Shown: positions 48,230-58,976 of the stretch, one piece after another | How the letters are laid out: each line of letters opens with the position of its first letter | How positions within the stretch are numbered: position 1 is the stretch's first letter | Origin: Clarkia xantiana subsp. parviflora | Lineage: Eukaryota; Streptophyta; Magnoliopsida; Myrtales; Onagraceae | Assembly (NCBI GenBank): GCA_036873135.1 | Contig: JAPTYO010000007.1 | Coordinates: forward strand, 10,894,763-10,958,762 | DNA length: 64,000 nt | Reading direction: 5' to 3' | Translations under genes and position numbers: made by a program | Notes under the pieces: model-generated | What the model was told of the DNA's origin: nothing | The model's input: only the letters and a program-made list of their open reading frames with translations | Databases searched by the model: none

Positions 48230-48892
48230 GGGGCGTCAGGATAGACGTGATTTGAGATTACTTTAAACGTGAGGTTACAAGTAATGTGAACTAATTAATG
48301 TAGTGTTAGATTGTATTGTATGGTTGTGTTGTAACATAGAGTGTAATGTTAATGTTTGGTATGTGTTGTAATGTGACTTTATTGTTATTATATTAATCTA
48401 TATGAGAGTATATTATATTTTAATATGATAAGATTTAAAAGAATATATATTTTGACAACAACTAACTTTTTAAACTTTATGTTTTGTGGTTAATATTATA
48501 GTCATTTATAAAATCTAAATACTAAATATTTAAACTCATTACGCATAGCTATTAAAATTTTATTAATTAAAAAAATTTATATAATTTTATAAGATAATTT
48601 TCATTAAGAAAAAACTTTAGTCATTATATACGAACATCATGAACATTATTCTTTATTATAATGCATTATGAAGTAGATAAAAAAATATTATAATTATAAT
48701 AATAATACTATAAATAATAATAGAATAATAATATTCCGTAATATTAAACGTAATCTCACTTTACATCCGTTTATGTACGTCAAATTATAATGGATATTAC
48801 ATTACAATGTACAAAACCAAACAATGTAATGTGGATAAAATGTGAGAGGTGACGTGAGATTACACGTCAGATTACATTCTTCCCAACACCTC
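48230..48892. mobile_element. PIF/Harbinger-type MITE, copy 2
   Basis: 663 bp; the left end GGGGCGTCAGGATAGACG follows TAA (48227-48229) and the right end CCCAACACCTC precedes TTA (48893-48895). The arms are more eroded than in the other copies. It abuts copy 3, sharing the TTA. Confidence 0.75.
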
Positions 48893-48895
48893 TTA

Positions 48896-49673
48896 GGGGG
48901 TGTTTGGATGGATGTAATGTGGGATGTAATCTCAAATTACGTCTCACACTACGTCAACATTAAGTTGTTTGGATTGCCAAACGACGTAATTTAATGTGCA
49001 TTGTAATTTAAGATTACGTCAAACCTTCATTCAACGTAATGTGACATAAAAAACGTATGTAATGTGAGTTTACGTCCAACATTACAGAGTGTTATTATTT
49101 TATTATTATTTATTAAATAGATAAAATACTTTGTATTATCTTTATAGTTTATTATGATAATATTATTGTATTATTATTAGCTTTTTATTATTTATCAACT
49201 TCATAAATCATTATTATAATAAATAATAATACACATGACGCTCGTATGAAATGTGAAAAATATTTTTCATTGCATTTTTTTATAAAAATTATCTTATAAA
49301 ACTATGTATAATGTTTTAACTAATATAATTTTAATAGTTGTGGTATTTAGTTTAAATATTTAGTTTTTAGAATTTATAAACAGTTATAGTATTAACCACA
49401 AAACATATGAATTAAGAAGTTAGTTGTTGTCAAAATATATATTCTTTTAAATCTTATCATAATAAGATAAAATATATATTCATATAAATTAATATAATAA
49501 TAATTGAGTCACGTTACAATGCATATTACAACAGATACCAAACATTGTAATATAATATTACATTCCTCATTACAGTACGACTAAACACTGTAATCTAACA
49601 TTACACAACGTAGCTCACATTACTTGCATCTCACATTTTAAATAATCTAACTTTATTCCGTCCAAATGCCCCC
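48896..49673. mobile_element. PIF/Harbinger-type MITE, copy 3
   Basis: 778 bp with ends GGGGGTGTTTGGATGG and CCGTCCAAATGCCCCC, flanked by perfect TTA (48893-48895, 49674-49676). Internally it reads as the reverse orientation of copies 1 and 2. Confidence 0.88.
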
Positions 49674-49676
49674 TTA

Positions 49677-50369
49677 AAGCCAGGTCAAACAAGCATACAT
49701 ACATTTTTCAATTTCCATGGCGTCATTTTCTAAAATATCTCTGCGGAAATATCGAAACCCAATCAAATGATGATGATGGATGAGAAAGGTCAAGGCCAGA
49801 CTTTTCCGAGCGAAAGGAATCTTCATTTGTTTGAATTTGATCTGAGATGAAGGTGAGTATTGAGTACAACCGCATACGACAGACGGCGGAGAACGACCAC
49901 TTAACCAAATCCTGCCGGCCGGCCGTCTGTCCGTCCGGCTAAGTTTTCTATTTTGTCTTCAATCAGTGACATCATTTTCTAGGTTTCTATAAAAACGTGG
50001 GTGGATTCTTCTATCCCGCAGCTTCTATATTCATGCTTGGTTGATAACGTTCACTTGGAAGGTAGGAAGAACAAGGTGCCTTTTTTTTTCTCTGTTTTAA
50101 TATTAATGCACACAAGGTATTTGCTGTTTTGTCCATTTGCTATATTGTGGTTTTCTCTTGTTTGTTTGGTTGAACAAGAAAGATGTTTCTCAATTTCATC
50201 AGCTGCAGTACAGTAGATAATTAATCATACATGATACAATAGTCAACTTTACTACTTGTTCTGCATATCATATATATTTAGTGGTTTAACTAAGGTCTTT
50301 TATCTTTTAAGGTTTGTGCTAGAAACAGTCTTTGCTTCATCCACTCAGAATTACCTACCTGCAACAATT
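49677..50369 (+). promoter_or_regulatory. Upstream region and 5' leader of the hexosaminidase gene
   Basis: CTATAAAAAC at about 49988-49997 is a good TATA candidate. The 370 bp from there to the ATG at 50370 contain several short upstream ATGs and possible GT...AG pairs, so the leader may hold an intron. A GGCCGGCCGTCTGTCCGTCCGG run lies at about 49918-49938. Confidence 0.5.
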
Positions 50370-52210
50370 ATGATCAAATTCATCTTACTAATCTTCTACT
50401 CCTCAGTAGTAGTTCAATGTGCCGGAATCAGCATTTGGCCAAAACCCCGAATCCAGTCATGGCCTAACCCCTTGGCAACCTTAATCTCAGCAAACTTCAT
50501 AATCACTTCCCCTCAACACCAATACCTATCACCTGCCGTGAACCGTTACCTCCATCTCATCCTCACCGAGCATCACCAGCCCCTCGTCACCCCAACCGTG
50601 AACCTCACCACAGGTCCTGATTTGGAAGAGCTGACCGTGATGGTAAATGACCTTTCTACCCCCCTCGCGCAGGGCGTGAATGAGTCTTACAACCTAGTAA
50701 TCCCTTCTTCCGGAGGACAAGCTACCCTGATATCAGAGACGGTGTGGGGCGCTATGAGAGGGCTTGAGTCCTTTTCTCAGCTCGTGTGGGGCAACCCGTT
50801 GCAGGTGGCCGTGGGACTCCAAGTGTGGGACTCGCCGTTGTTTGGTTACCGTGGGATCATGTTGGACACTTCTAGAAACTTCTATGGAGTCGACGATATC
50901 TTGAGGACGATCGGGGCGATGAGTGCAAACAAGCTCAATGTGTTCCATTGGCACATCACCGACTCCCATTCTTTCCCATTGGTGTTGCCTTCAGAGCCCG
51001 ATCTTGCTTCTAAAGGCTCGTATGCGCCCGAAATGCAGTACTCACCCGCTGATATCAAAAGGATTGTTCAGCTCGGGTTGGAGCACGGTATCCGAGTTTT
51101 ACCCGAGTTAGATATGCCTGGTGAGTCATTTTACTATCTTTCAGGTTATGCAGTGATCAGACCCTTTTAATCAATCCAAGTCATTATAAGTCCGTTGTCT
51201 TCAATTGAACGGGAAAAATAAGAAATAGTGTTGGATTTGAGTCACAATTGATCCAGAATCTTTGTGCAGGTCATACGGGATCATGGGCCGAGGCGTACCC
51301 AGACATTGTCACCTGCGCAAACATGTTCTGGTTGCCAGCAGGGGCTGACTGGGCGGACCGACTTGCATCTGAACCAGGAACAGGCCAACTGAACCCTCTG
51401 AATCCACTCACCTACAAAGTCCTAAACAATGTCATTCACGACGTGACCACAATGTTCCCTGACCAGTTCTACCATGCCGGAGCTGATGAAATTGTCCCAG
51501 GTTGTTGGAAAGCCGATAAAGACATTCAAGCCTTCCTCTCCAATGGCGGAACTCTCAGCCAACTCCTCGAGACATTCATCAACACCACCCTGCCTTACAT
51601 TGTGTCCCGAAACCGAACCGCAGTTTACTGGGAAGATATCTTGCTTGACCAGACCATCAAGGTAGACAAATCGATGCTCCCGCCAGAACATACGATACTG
51701 CAGACATGGAACAACGGCCCAGACAACACCAAATTGATCGTGTCGGCAGGATACCGAGCCATAGTCTCCTCGTCAGACTACTACTACTTGGACTGTGGCC
51801 ATGGGGACTTTGTGGGAAACGATTCGCAGTATGACCAACCGCAGGTGGGGAATAATGGGACAGGTGGTTCGTGGTGTGGACCCTTCAAGACATGGCAGAC
51901 CATCTACAACTACGATATAACGTACGGTTTAAGCGAGGAGGAGGCAGTTCTTGTTCTTGGTGGGGAAGTTGCTCTGTGGTCGGAGCAAGCAGACCCCACA
52001 GTGTTGGATTCCCGGATTTGGCCACGAGCTTCGGCCATGGCAGAGACGCTTTGGTCAGGTAATAGGGATGAGTCGGGGATGAAGAGGTATGCAGAAGCAA
52101 CGGATCGGTTGAACGAGTGGCGGAGTAGGATGGTGAGTCGGGGGATTGGAGCTGAGCCGATTCAGCCGCTCTGGTGCGTTAGGCACCCAGGTATGTGCAA
52201 CATTGTCTAG
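50370..52210 (+). CDS. HEXO2: Beta-N-acetylhexosaminidase, GH20 (HEXO2-like)
   Basis: Two exons, 50370-51120 and 51270-52210, give 563 residues. A hydrophobic signal peptide ([17 protein letters not shown]) leads into a GH20b-type domain and the catalytic barrel. Conserved pieces include [46 protein letters not shown] and the acid/base pair in FYHAGADE (D323, E324), then [13 protein letters not shown] and [15 protein letters not shown]20 enzymes remove terminal GlcNAc/GalNAc; plant HEXO2 and HEXO3 act on N-glycans in the plasma membrane or apoplast, producing paucimannosidic forms. The last residues, RHPGMCNIV, match the plant enzymes. The intron splits the Gly codon before HTGSW. Assignment to HEXO2 rather than HEXO3 is from the sequence feel and is less certain than the enzyme class. 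Confidence 0.9.
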
Positions 52211-52632
52211 TTTTCCTAATTGAACCTTTATTCATTACCCAAATCAAAGTTTGAGGTTGTTCTTTACATATTGTTTACTCGGAATGAATGAATATGTAGT
52301 GTTGATAAGGATGTTACTGTGTCTTGCTTGTATAGTTTTTGGTAGTTACCAGAAAGCAGTTAGGTGTATGAGCAAGATCTTCCAGGGAATCAAAAGATAT
52401 ATAGGACGCGTGGTCGAGAGTGGTTCATCTAAGATAAGATCAATTCAGATTCTAGCTTCTTCTTCTGCTGAACCAAACTATTCAATAATTAACTCATGGA
52501 ATCTGATACCTTCTTAGCCTTATCTATCTTTGCCGACTCAAAAGTCTTTTAGATACCAAATGCTACCTGACATTATCACCAATGTTGCTTCATACCTGAT
52601 TTTCTAGCTAGGGTAGAATGTGTGAAAGAAAA

Positions 52633-52870
52633 AACCGGTCGGCTCGAAAAACCGGTGAGAACTATTTTTGTCCGATAATGTTCATTTCGTTTTTGGGTAC
52701 TTTTTTTTTTGTTATGAATTTTGATCTCGTTGAACTTTGAGGAGCATGAGAGAGAACCAACCGTTAATCTTAGTACATATATATTTAATAAATTAGTAAA
52801 TATAAATTGTAAAATAAACTTAAGACTTTTGCTTTTCATTTTTCGGTAAGATTTTAGCGTTAAAATTTAA
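52633..52870. mobile_element. Truncated copy of the 43424 hAT MITE
   Basis: AAACCGGTCGGCTCGAAAAACCGGTGA, then GAACTTTGAGGAGCATGAGAG and TATAAATTGTAAAATA follow the same order as in 43440-43690, but the right half and terminal repeats are missing. It lies in the 3' flank of the hexosaminidase gene; the remainder of 52211-52995 shows nothing else. Confidence 0.6.
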
Positions 52871-52995
52871 CGTCAAAATCGAACATGACCTATACTTTAT
52901 ATTCTTAACCCTTATTATTATTGTTATAGCACAATTTAAATCAAAACCACACTAAAATTTAATGCCAAAATCCGCAAACAAGTAAAAAGCAATAA

Positions 52996-53777
52996 CAATA
53001 ACCTGGGAGAGGTCTGAAGTTTGGCCCTTGTGAATTTGAGAGGTCTGAAGTTTGAAATGGTGATAACAAAGGTCTGAAGTTTCGACTTGTAGATAATAGA
53101 GGTCTCCGTTAGTTTTTTCCGTTAAAACTGACGGAAGTTGGTCATGTGCATTGCATGTGACCAGAAATAAAAAAAATTCCAAAAATACCCTTCTTGCATC
53201 TCACATGATTGAATGAAAAGACGAAAATGCCCTTAAGGCCACCACCACGGCTCCGGCCGGCCACTACCCAACTCCGGCGACCACCACTCTCTCCGGCGAC
53301 CACCACCCTCTCCGGCCGGCCACCACCCTCTCCGACGACCGCCACCACGGCCCCGATTGGGCCCAAATCGGAGCTCGGTGGCTCCGATCGGAGTTATGTG
53401 GCTCCGATTTGGGGCCACAGAGCTCCAAATCGGAGCCACCGAGCTCCAATCGGAGCTTTGTGGCTCCGATTTGGGCCCAATCGGGGCCGGTGGCTCCGAT
53501 TTGGGCCCAATTGAGGCCGTGGTGGCGGTCGTCGGAGAGGGTGGTGGTCGCCGGAGAGGGTGGTGGCCGGAGCCGTGGTGGTGGTCGGAGTTGGGTTAGG
53601 TATGAACAGGGGTATTTTTGTCTTTTCATCTTTATATTAATTAAACTTTTTATTAATTCAAATATTACAAAAGGGTATTTTTGACATTTCACACGGTTCT
53701 GTTAAATTTGACAGAAAATTTGGACGGAAAACCTAAAAATCACAAAGTCCAAACTTCAGACCTCTCCCAGGTTATTG
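52996..53777. mobile_element. Long inverted-repeat MITE with GC-rich hairpin core
   Basis: Ends are identical inverted repeats (CAATAACCTGGGAGAGGTCT, continuing through GAAGTTTGG). Arms mirror each other through most of the 782 bp, including GGGTATTTTTGTCTTTTCAT and its complement. The core 53236-53600 is GC-rich, with CCACCACC/GGTGGTGG and CTCCGATTTGGG/CCCAAATCGGAG words. Several overlapping frames open here on both strands only because of this low-complexity palindrome. No clean target duplication was found. Confidence 0.85.
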
Positions 53778-54545
53778 ACCCATCCATATATGTAATATTG
53801 AATCAGTAAAAAAAAAAAAAAAACTGAAACTCCAAATCACAACATGATGTAACCTTAAGATTGATTTTAGGTTTTTAACCCAAGTTTTATTCCTTTCTTT
53901 TAAGTACGATTGAAATGGATTTATATACAACTTATAAAAGAAGTACAGCTCCAGAAAATGTATACATCACGGAAATTTTTGAATCTAAAGCATAACAGAA
54001 AAATTAACTAGGCCAACTCCAATGTCAAAAAAGAAAGTAGAACAAGCAACCAACACATGACTCATGAGTTACAAGCAGAACATGAGGCACATGCAGGTGA
54101 AAAGAAAGATGTAGTACTCTATTATATTATACTCGTGTTTTGCAATGTTCCTTGGAATCCAAGAAATATCTTCTCGGAATGGGACCCGCTCCTTGAAATA
54201 AGAGCACATCGATATTCCACACACAGGAAATCGCCTCATTGATCGACTGTCGACTACAAGGGGTAAGGCTGTATCTTCAAAGTAAAGAAATAACCTTTTC
54301 TAGATAGATAGATGGATGGCTTGTTCAAGACGGCACGGAAACACCTACCAGTTCAGCCTCCCTGTTTAGGGAATTAGATGCTTGCTAGCTTTATATCTAA
54401 CTATCTTTATACTGGAAAGAAAAAATGGGAGATCCATCTATCAATCACCTATAAATTTCAACTCCCATCAACACAATCTCTATCAAAACAAATCCCAAAA
54501 CAAGAAGAACCCTTGTACTTACCCTACCTGAAAGTAACAGAGAAA
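53778..54545. other. Intergenic region before the small gene
   Basis: An A run (53808-53822), then non-coding DNA. A leader-like stretch with TTTATACTGG near 54400 may hold the promoter of the 54546 frame. Confidence 0.4.
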
Positions 54546-54791
54546 ATGCAGCAGCAGCAAGGTCGTGAGAGGAATCAGCCCGGCTGGAATACCACATCCG
54601 ATGATTACCTTCATCACTTAACAAGGTTAGAGAAAGAGCTAAGCTCACTAGCAGGTGTCCCTAGGTACCCGAAAGTCTTCAACATGTTTGACACCAAGGA
54701 AATCAGAGCATCAAGACCAACTGTTTCTGCTACACAAGATGCAAAAGGAAAGCTCAACTTCCACCTCAGTAAATGGGCCACTTATAAATAG
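54546..54791 (+). CDS. Small protein of unknown function
   Basis: An 81-residue frame from the ATG at 54546: Gln-rich start (MQQQQGRERNQPGWN), an amphipathic segment DDYLHHLTRLEKELSSLAG, then VPRYPKVFNMFDTKEIR and a basic end KLNFHLSKWATYK. The frame is open for 56 further codons upstream to 54378, but that part looks like leader sequence (Ile/Lys/Gln mixture), so the internal Met is preferred. No signal peptide or membrane segment. I do not recognise the family. Clean composition and position between two genes suggest it is real, but comparative evidence is needed to exclude a chance frame. Confidence 0.5.
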   Translation: MQQQQGRERNQPGWNTTSDDYLHHLTRLEKELSSLAGVPRYPKVFNMFDTKEIRASRPTVSATQDAKGKLNFHLSKWATYK

Positions 54792-55127
54792 TCTCTCATT
54801 TACCAAGCTTAGCAGAGCACACGCTATAATATGTATAAGGGTTTGCTTATATATAGTGTCTGTCTGTATTGTTAAATATAAGTGTTCTCTGTATGTCCGA
54901 CCGATATAAGCATCCTACTATGTTATGTTTCAGCTTTCCAGTCATATACAGCATTAATCAGATAACATCTTCAAGCAAAACCCGATCATTTACGCGCTAA
55001 AATCCCTAGGTCATGGATTGCAACTGTATAAGCATGTGGATATAATAATGATAGGAAAGCAAAAATACTGTAACCCAACTGCATTCTGTCTTTTACTTGA
55101 ACATAAAATAAGGATATTGAATTGCAC

Positions 55128-56990
55128 CTAAGCCGCTGCAACTGCATGATTCTTAGCAGAGCCGAAAAGCTCACTGATCCTTGGATGCTGACGGATATGG
55201 GGAGGACACTGGTACAAGAGATCTTTAGCTTCAGAATGTCTACTTTCCTTGAAGAAGGTCTGTAGAACATTGAAGTAAGTCGCAGCAGATGGATATTCCC
55301 GGACACTCAATGCCTTCAACAATTCAGCAGCATCATTCACTGTCCCATGCTTTGCGATGTACTGAGTAAAGGGTTCAGTATATGGAGGATAGTTTTGTTT
55401 CTTCATCAAACGAAGAAGCTGCATTGCCTCTTCGAGCTTCCTCTCTCCTATGAGCCTATCGATCAAATGTTTGAACGTAGCTTGCCATGGCTTTAACTTG
55501 GCCCTATCGACCATTTCTCTGAAGAACTCATAAGCCCCATCAACCTTGTTTTGAGTTAGGAACCCATTCACCAAGACATCCACAAGGTCTGCATCCACAT
55601 CAAGATCTCTCTCCATGACCCGAGTAAATTGCATCAATGCCCGGCCAACTTCATTAGCATCGCAGAGACCTTGGATAAGAATGGTCCAAGTTTTAATATC
55701 GGGAGGACAACCTTGTTCTTCCATCTCTTCAACCACCTTACATGCTTCATCCAATCTACCCGTTTTACAGAGCCCAAACATGAGTTGACTGTAGACAATG
55801 TTATCTGGTTCATACCCTGCATTTCTCATAGTCTTCACCGTATCTTCTGCTAGATCAAACCTCCCTGCAGCTGTCAAACATCGGTGAATACCGTCATATA
55901 CTGCCTTTTGGTGGTGGGCACCGGTGGAGGAAGACTCGAGCTTCCCTACAACTCGGAACACTAACTCCACATCTAGGTCATTCAAAGTTGAGAGGCTCCT
56001 CAACAGAAAGCTGCAATCTTGAACTGAGGGTTTGTATGGACTATCCATCATAAATTCATAAAGCTTAACAGCATCATGCATCATTCTCCACTTCTGAAAC
56101 TGCCTGACAATCTTTATGTATGTATCTATGTCCATATCATATCCCTTGTCCTTCATCTCTTCAACAATGCTCCAGAAATCTTCAATTGATTCATCCCGAG
56201 CGAGAACTCTGGCTGCAGCATTGTAAGTGACTGTGTTGTGGCTGTAATCAGGAAAAGAACCCGCCCACCTGAAAAAACTTATAGCTTTCGAAGGGAGATT
56301 CCTTAATTCCTTCAAAACCTTAATCACAAGATTATCAGAAATGAGAATCTTCATCTCTGTTAACTCTCTCTCAACCTCGTACCTCCAGTCCTTGGGCAAT
56401 ATCAAACTAACCACCCGATTCACGTCTTTGATCCTGCCATTCTCTTCTATCATCCTCTGATGGAAATGGGTTAAAGCCACGGAGTCACTTTCCAATTTGG
56501 CCTCCTTAAGCAATCTTTGAATAGTGCCGTGCGTTTCCTCATCAAGATAAAACTCCTGCTCCTTCATCTCCCTCAGCGTGACCCAGAACTCCTTCATCAA
56601 TCCCTTTGTGGCCAAAATCCTAACAACTAAGCTGTATAAAGTCGAGCTGAGATTAAAACCTTCTCGCCCACGAACCCACTTGAAGAAAGCCAGGGCCTTT
56701 CTCGGCTCTCCGTCCAATCTTTTCACGACATAAACTGCATCTTCGTGGCTTAGAACAGGACTAAGCTTCTCCAGCTCAGTTTCGGCGGAATCATTAGCTA
56801 GCAGCAGCTCCAGAACGGAGATGGACTTGGATGAAAAGAATGATCGACCAAACCTGCTGGGAAGAAAACTAGAGGAGACTGACGGAGAGCGAGTGAGGTG
56901 AACCAGAAGCGACTGAGTTGCGGGCGTCCGAGCAGAAATGATCGAGCTTGCGAACCGAAGAGATTGGAAGATCGCCTTGGCTCGAGACAT
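55128..56990 (-). CDS. BIR6: Mitochondrial P-class PPR protein, BIR6 orthologue
   Basis: A single-exon frame of 620 residues. The first about 50 residues (MSRAKAIFQSLRFASSIISA onward) are rich in Ser, Arg and Ala with no acids, a mitochondrial presequence. P-type repeats follow from about residue 110, such as DMDIDTYIKIVRQFQKWRMM, PDNIVYSQLMFGLCKTGRLDEA and PDIKTWTILIQGLCDANEVGRA. There is no E or DYW extension. Arabidopsis BIR6 (At3g48250, about 620 aa) is needed for splicing of nad7 intron 1, and its loss alters glutathione-linked stress responses. The equal length and the nearby SPC25 and PB1 genes, which are its Arabidopsis neighbours, support orthology; this rests on memory of locus order. 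A hairpin MITE lies 86 bp upstream of the start. Confidence 0.85.
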   Translation of the reverse strand: MSRAKAIFQSLRFASSIISARTPATQSLLVHLTRSPSVSSSFLPSRFGRSFFSSKSISVLELLLANDSAETELEKLSPVLSHEDAVYVVKRLDGEPRKALAFFKWVRGREGFNLSSTLYSLVVRILATKGLMKEFWVTLREMKEQEFYLDEETHGTIQRLLKEAKLESDSVALTHFHQRMIEENGRIKDVNRVVSLILPKDWRYEVERELTEMKILISDNLVIKVLKELRNLPSKAISFFRWAGSFPDYSHNTVTYNAAARVLARDESIEDFWSIVEEMKDKGYDMDIDTYIKIVRQFQKWRMMHDAVKLYEFMMDSPYKPSVQDCSFLLRSLSTLNDLDVELVFRVVGKLESSSTGAHHQKAVYDGIHRCLTAAGRFDLAEDTVKTMRNAGYEPDNIVYSQLMFGLCKTGRLDEACKVVEEMEEQGCPPDIKTWTILIQGLCDANEVGRALMQFTRVMERDLDVDADLVDVLVNGFLTQNKVDGAYEFFREMVDRAKLKPWQATFKHLIDRLIGERKLEEAMQLLRLMKKQNYPPYTEPFTQYIAKHGTVNDAAELLKALSVREYPSAATYFNVLQTFFKESRHSEAKDLLYQCPPHIRQHPRISELFGSAKNHAVAAA

Positions 56991-57075
56991 CGAAACTCTC
57001 CGGTGGCTGTGTTGAAGGTTTCAGGGTGGGTTTTAGGGATAGAGATAGGTGCACTATATTTTAAGAGTAATTCTT

Positions 57076-57231
57076 AAAGTGTGAAAAAAAGAGTGAAAAA
57101 ACCATAGAAAGTTAACAACTGCCACATGTCAGTTAACAATTTGACATAAATTGGAAAGAGAATCATGTAATGCATTGCTATGTGGCAGTTGTTAACTTTC
57201 TATGGTTTTTTCACACTTTTTTTCACACTTT
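57076..57231. mobile_element. Near-perfect hairpin MITE in the BIR6 promoter
   Basis: A 156-bp element with arms of about 52 bp that are almost perfect reverse complements (AAAGTGTGAAAAAAAGAGTG at left, continuing through CCATAGAAAGTTAACAACTG) around a 50-bp loop. TA dinucleotides flank both ends, which would suit a Tc1/mariner-type MITE, but the ends are not the usual Stowaway motif. Confidence 0.8.
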
Positions 57232-57253
57232 CTAGCAAAGCCCATATTTTAAA

Positions 57254-57982
57254 GGGTTAAAATGGTCTTTGTTGACATGCGTTCGGCCAAATTTAACTTT
57301 TGGTGACACGTGTTTTTTTTTTTAAAGATTTTTTATGTTATATATATTTGCATTTTGTAGTTTGTTGAGCGAATGTTATTTAACTATTAAATATTTTTAT
57401 TTTATTCAGTTTAATCCATCTATTTATATTTTTAAGTTTTAGTTTTTACAATTTAGTACCTAAAGTTTTATTCGGTTACCACCCAAGTCCATCAGCCACC
57501 ACCCATGGCCGTCGACCACCGCCCAAGGTCGCCAACCACCAATTGGGACTGGCCACCACAAATCGGGGTCGATCGGCACCAATTGGTGGTGGTCGCCCTC
57601 GATTGGGGCCAGTTGGCCCGATTTGGTGGCGGTCGGCCCCGTGTCATGTTGGCCATCTCTAATTGGTGATTTCGGGCTCCGATCGTGGTGGTTGACAGTC
57701 TTGGGTGGGTAGATGGCTTTGGGTGGTTGCCAGCGGACTTGGACGGTGACCAGAGAAAATAATAGGGACTAAATTGTAAAAAGTAAAAATTAGAAATATA
57801 AATTGGATGACTAAATTGAATAAAATAAAAGTATTTAACGGTCAAACTTAACAGTCAATTAACGGATTCACCAAAAGTCTACAAAATACGAACATTTAAC
57901 ACCAAAAGTCTACAAAAAAAACATATGATATCAAAAATCAACCTTGGCCAAACAATGAATGGCACCAAAATACATTTTAACC
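57254..57982. mobile_element. Mutator-like long inverted-repeat MITE
   Basis: 729 bp with ends GGGTTAAAATGGTCTTTG and, reversed, GGTTAAAATGTATTTTGG. The flanks TATTTTAAA and ATTTTTAAA are an imperfect 9-bp duplication. A GC-richer centre (57480-57740) contains CACCACC and GGTGGTGG words like those in 52996-53777. It resembles 25378-26205 in overall plan. Confidence 0.7.
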
Positions 57983-58734
57983 ATTTTTAAAAGGTTAACA
58001 AGCTAATCAGAGTACCAAGTTACAACCATGTTCTTTTTATATATCTCATATTTAAATTGTTGCTAATAGGTGTTTAATATTTTGTTTTCGTAATTTTTTT
58101 TTTTTAATTTTCTGTTCATTTTTTCTGTCAAATTTGACGGGTTTTGGTCGATGACTCCAAAAAAATTCAACAACAAGATCATTTAAAGAAGAGAAAATAA
58201 CAAAATGACACTTCTGTTTCGTTCTAACTTATGTCAATTAGTGTGTACATGCATTGAAATTGAAGAGTTTATGCTAAATTGAGGTTCAATTTAACTTAAT
58301 TGGCATGAATATTTATCAAATAAAGAAAACTCATACCCAAATTCGCCAAATTTAACAAAAACAACAGACTGGCAACCAAAAAATAATGAAAGTGAAACAC
58401 AAGACATCTAAAAGCAAAACATTGTGCAAACCTGAGACACCTAAAAACAACAATTTAAAAATAGAACACCTAAAATCAACATAGTACAAACTTAAGACTG
58501 TAATTAGATTATTAACCATTTTTTTTAAACTAAAAAGTACAAAGAGAGCAGCTAGTCTCCGAACGGGATAGTCCTAGGTTATATCATTTTTTTAATCTTA
58601 AAAACGGTATTATTATAATAAACCTAAAAATAAACACATAAGAAACATTGTATTAAAACACAGGTTTCGCAAGCATGCATGGATGACTTAAATTAACATG
58701 AAAAGCTCCTTCATAATTCATTAACCTCTTCAGA
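57983..58734. other. AT-rich intergenic stretch
   Basis: No coding signal. Words resembling the ends of MITE family X (AAACACAAGACATCTAAAAGC, AATTTAAAAATAGAACACCTA) at about 58400-58500 hint at another eroded copy. Confidence 0.4.
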
Positions 58735-58976
58735 TATTTCTACCAAGCTCCAAAAGCACCATGCTTTTGGTTTTTTTTATTATTATTGTGGACTTAATTG
58801 TAACATATAAAACTTTAAAAGTATGAAAAAATATGAAATTTTTTAACCACACATAATATTTGCATCATACTATTAATAATATCAATTTTTCCTTTAGAGT
58901 TCACATTTAAGGCAATAGAAAAATATAAAAAAAATATACTAAAATCATGGAGATCCTAAAGCATGATAGAAAGATC
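58735..58976. mobile_element. Mutator-type MITE, copy 2 of the 13793 family
   Basis: About 240 bp colinear with 13793-14036: CACCATGCTTTTGG, GTGGACTTAATTGTAACAT, ATCATACTATTAATAATATC and CAATAGAAAAAT occur in the same order. The termini are more degraded and the target duplication is no longer clear, so this is the older copy. Confidence 0.8.

Noticed and set aside
50001..50216. 71-codon frame upstream of the hexosaminidase as a gene
   Set aside because: It lies in the probable 5' leader, is hydrophobic by chance and has no family features.
53142..53692. Six overlapping frames rich in Gly/Arg or Pro
   Set aside because: All arise from the same GC-rich palindromic MITE core read on both strands.
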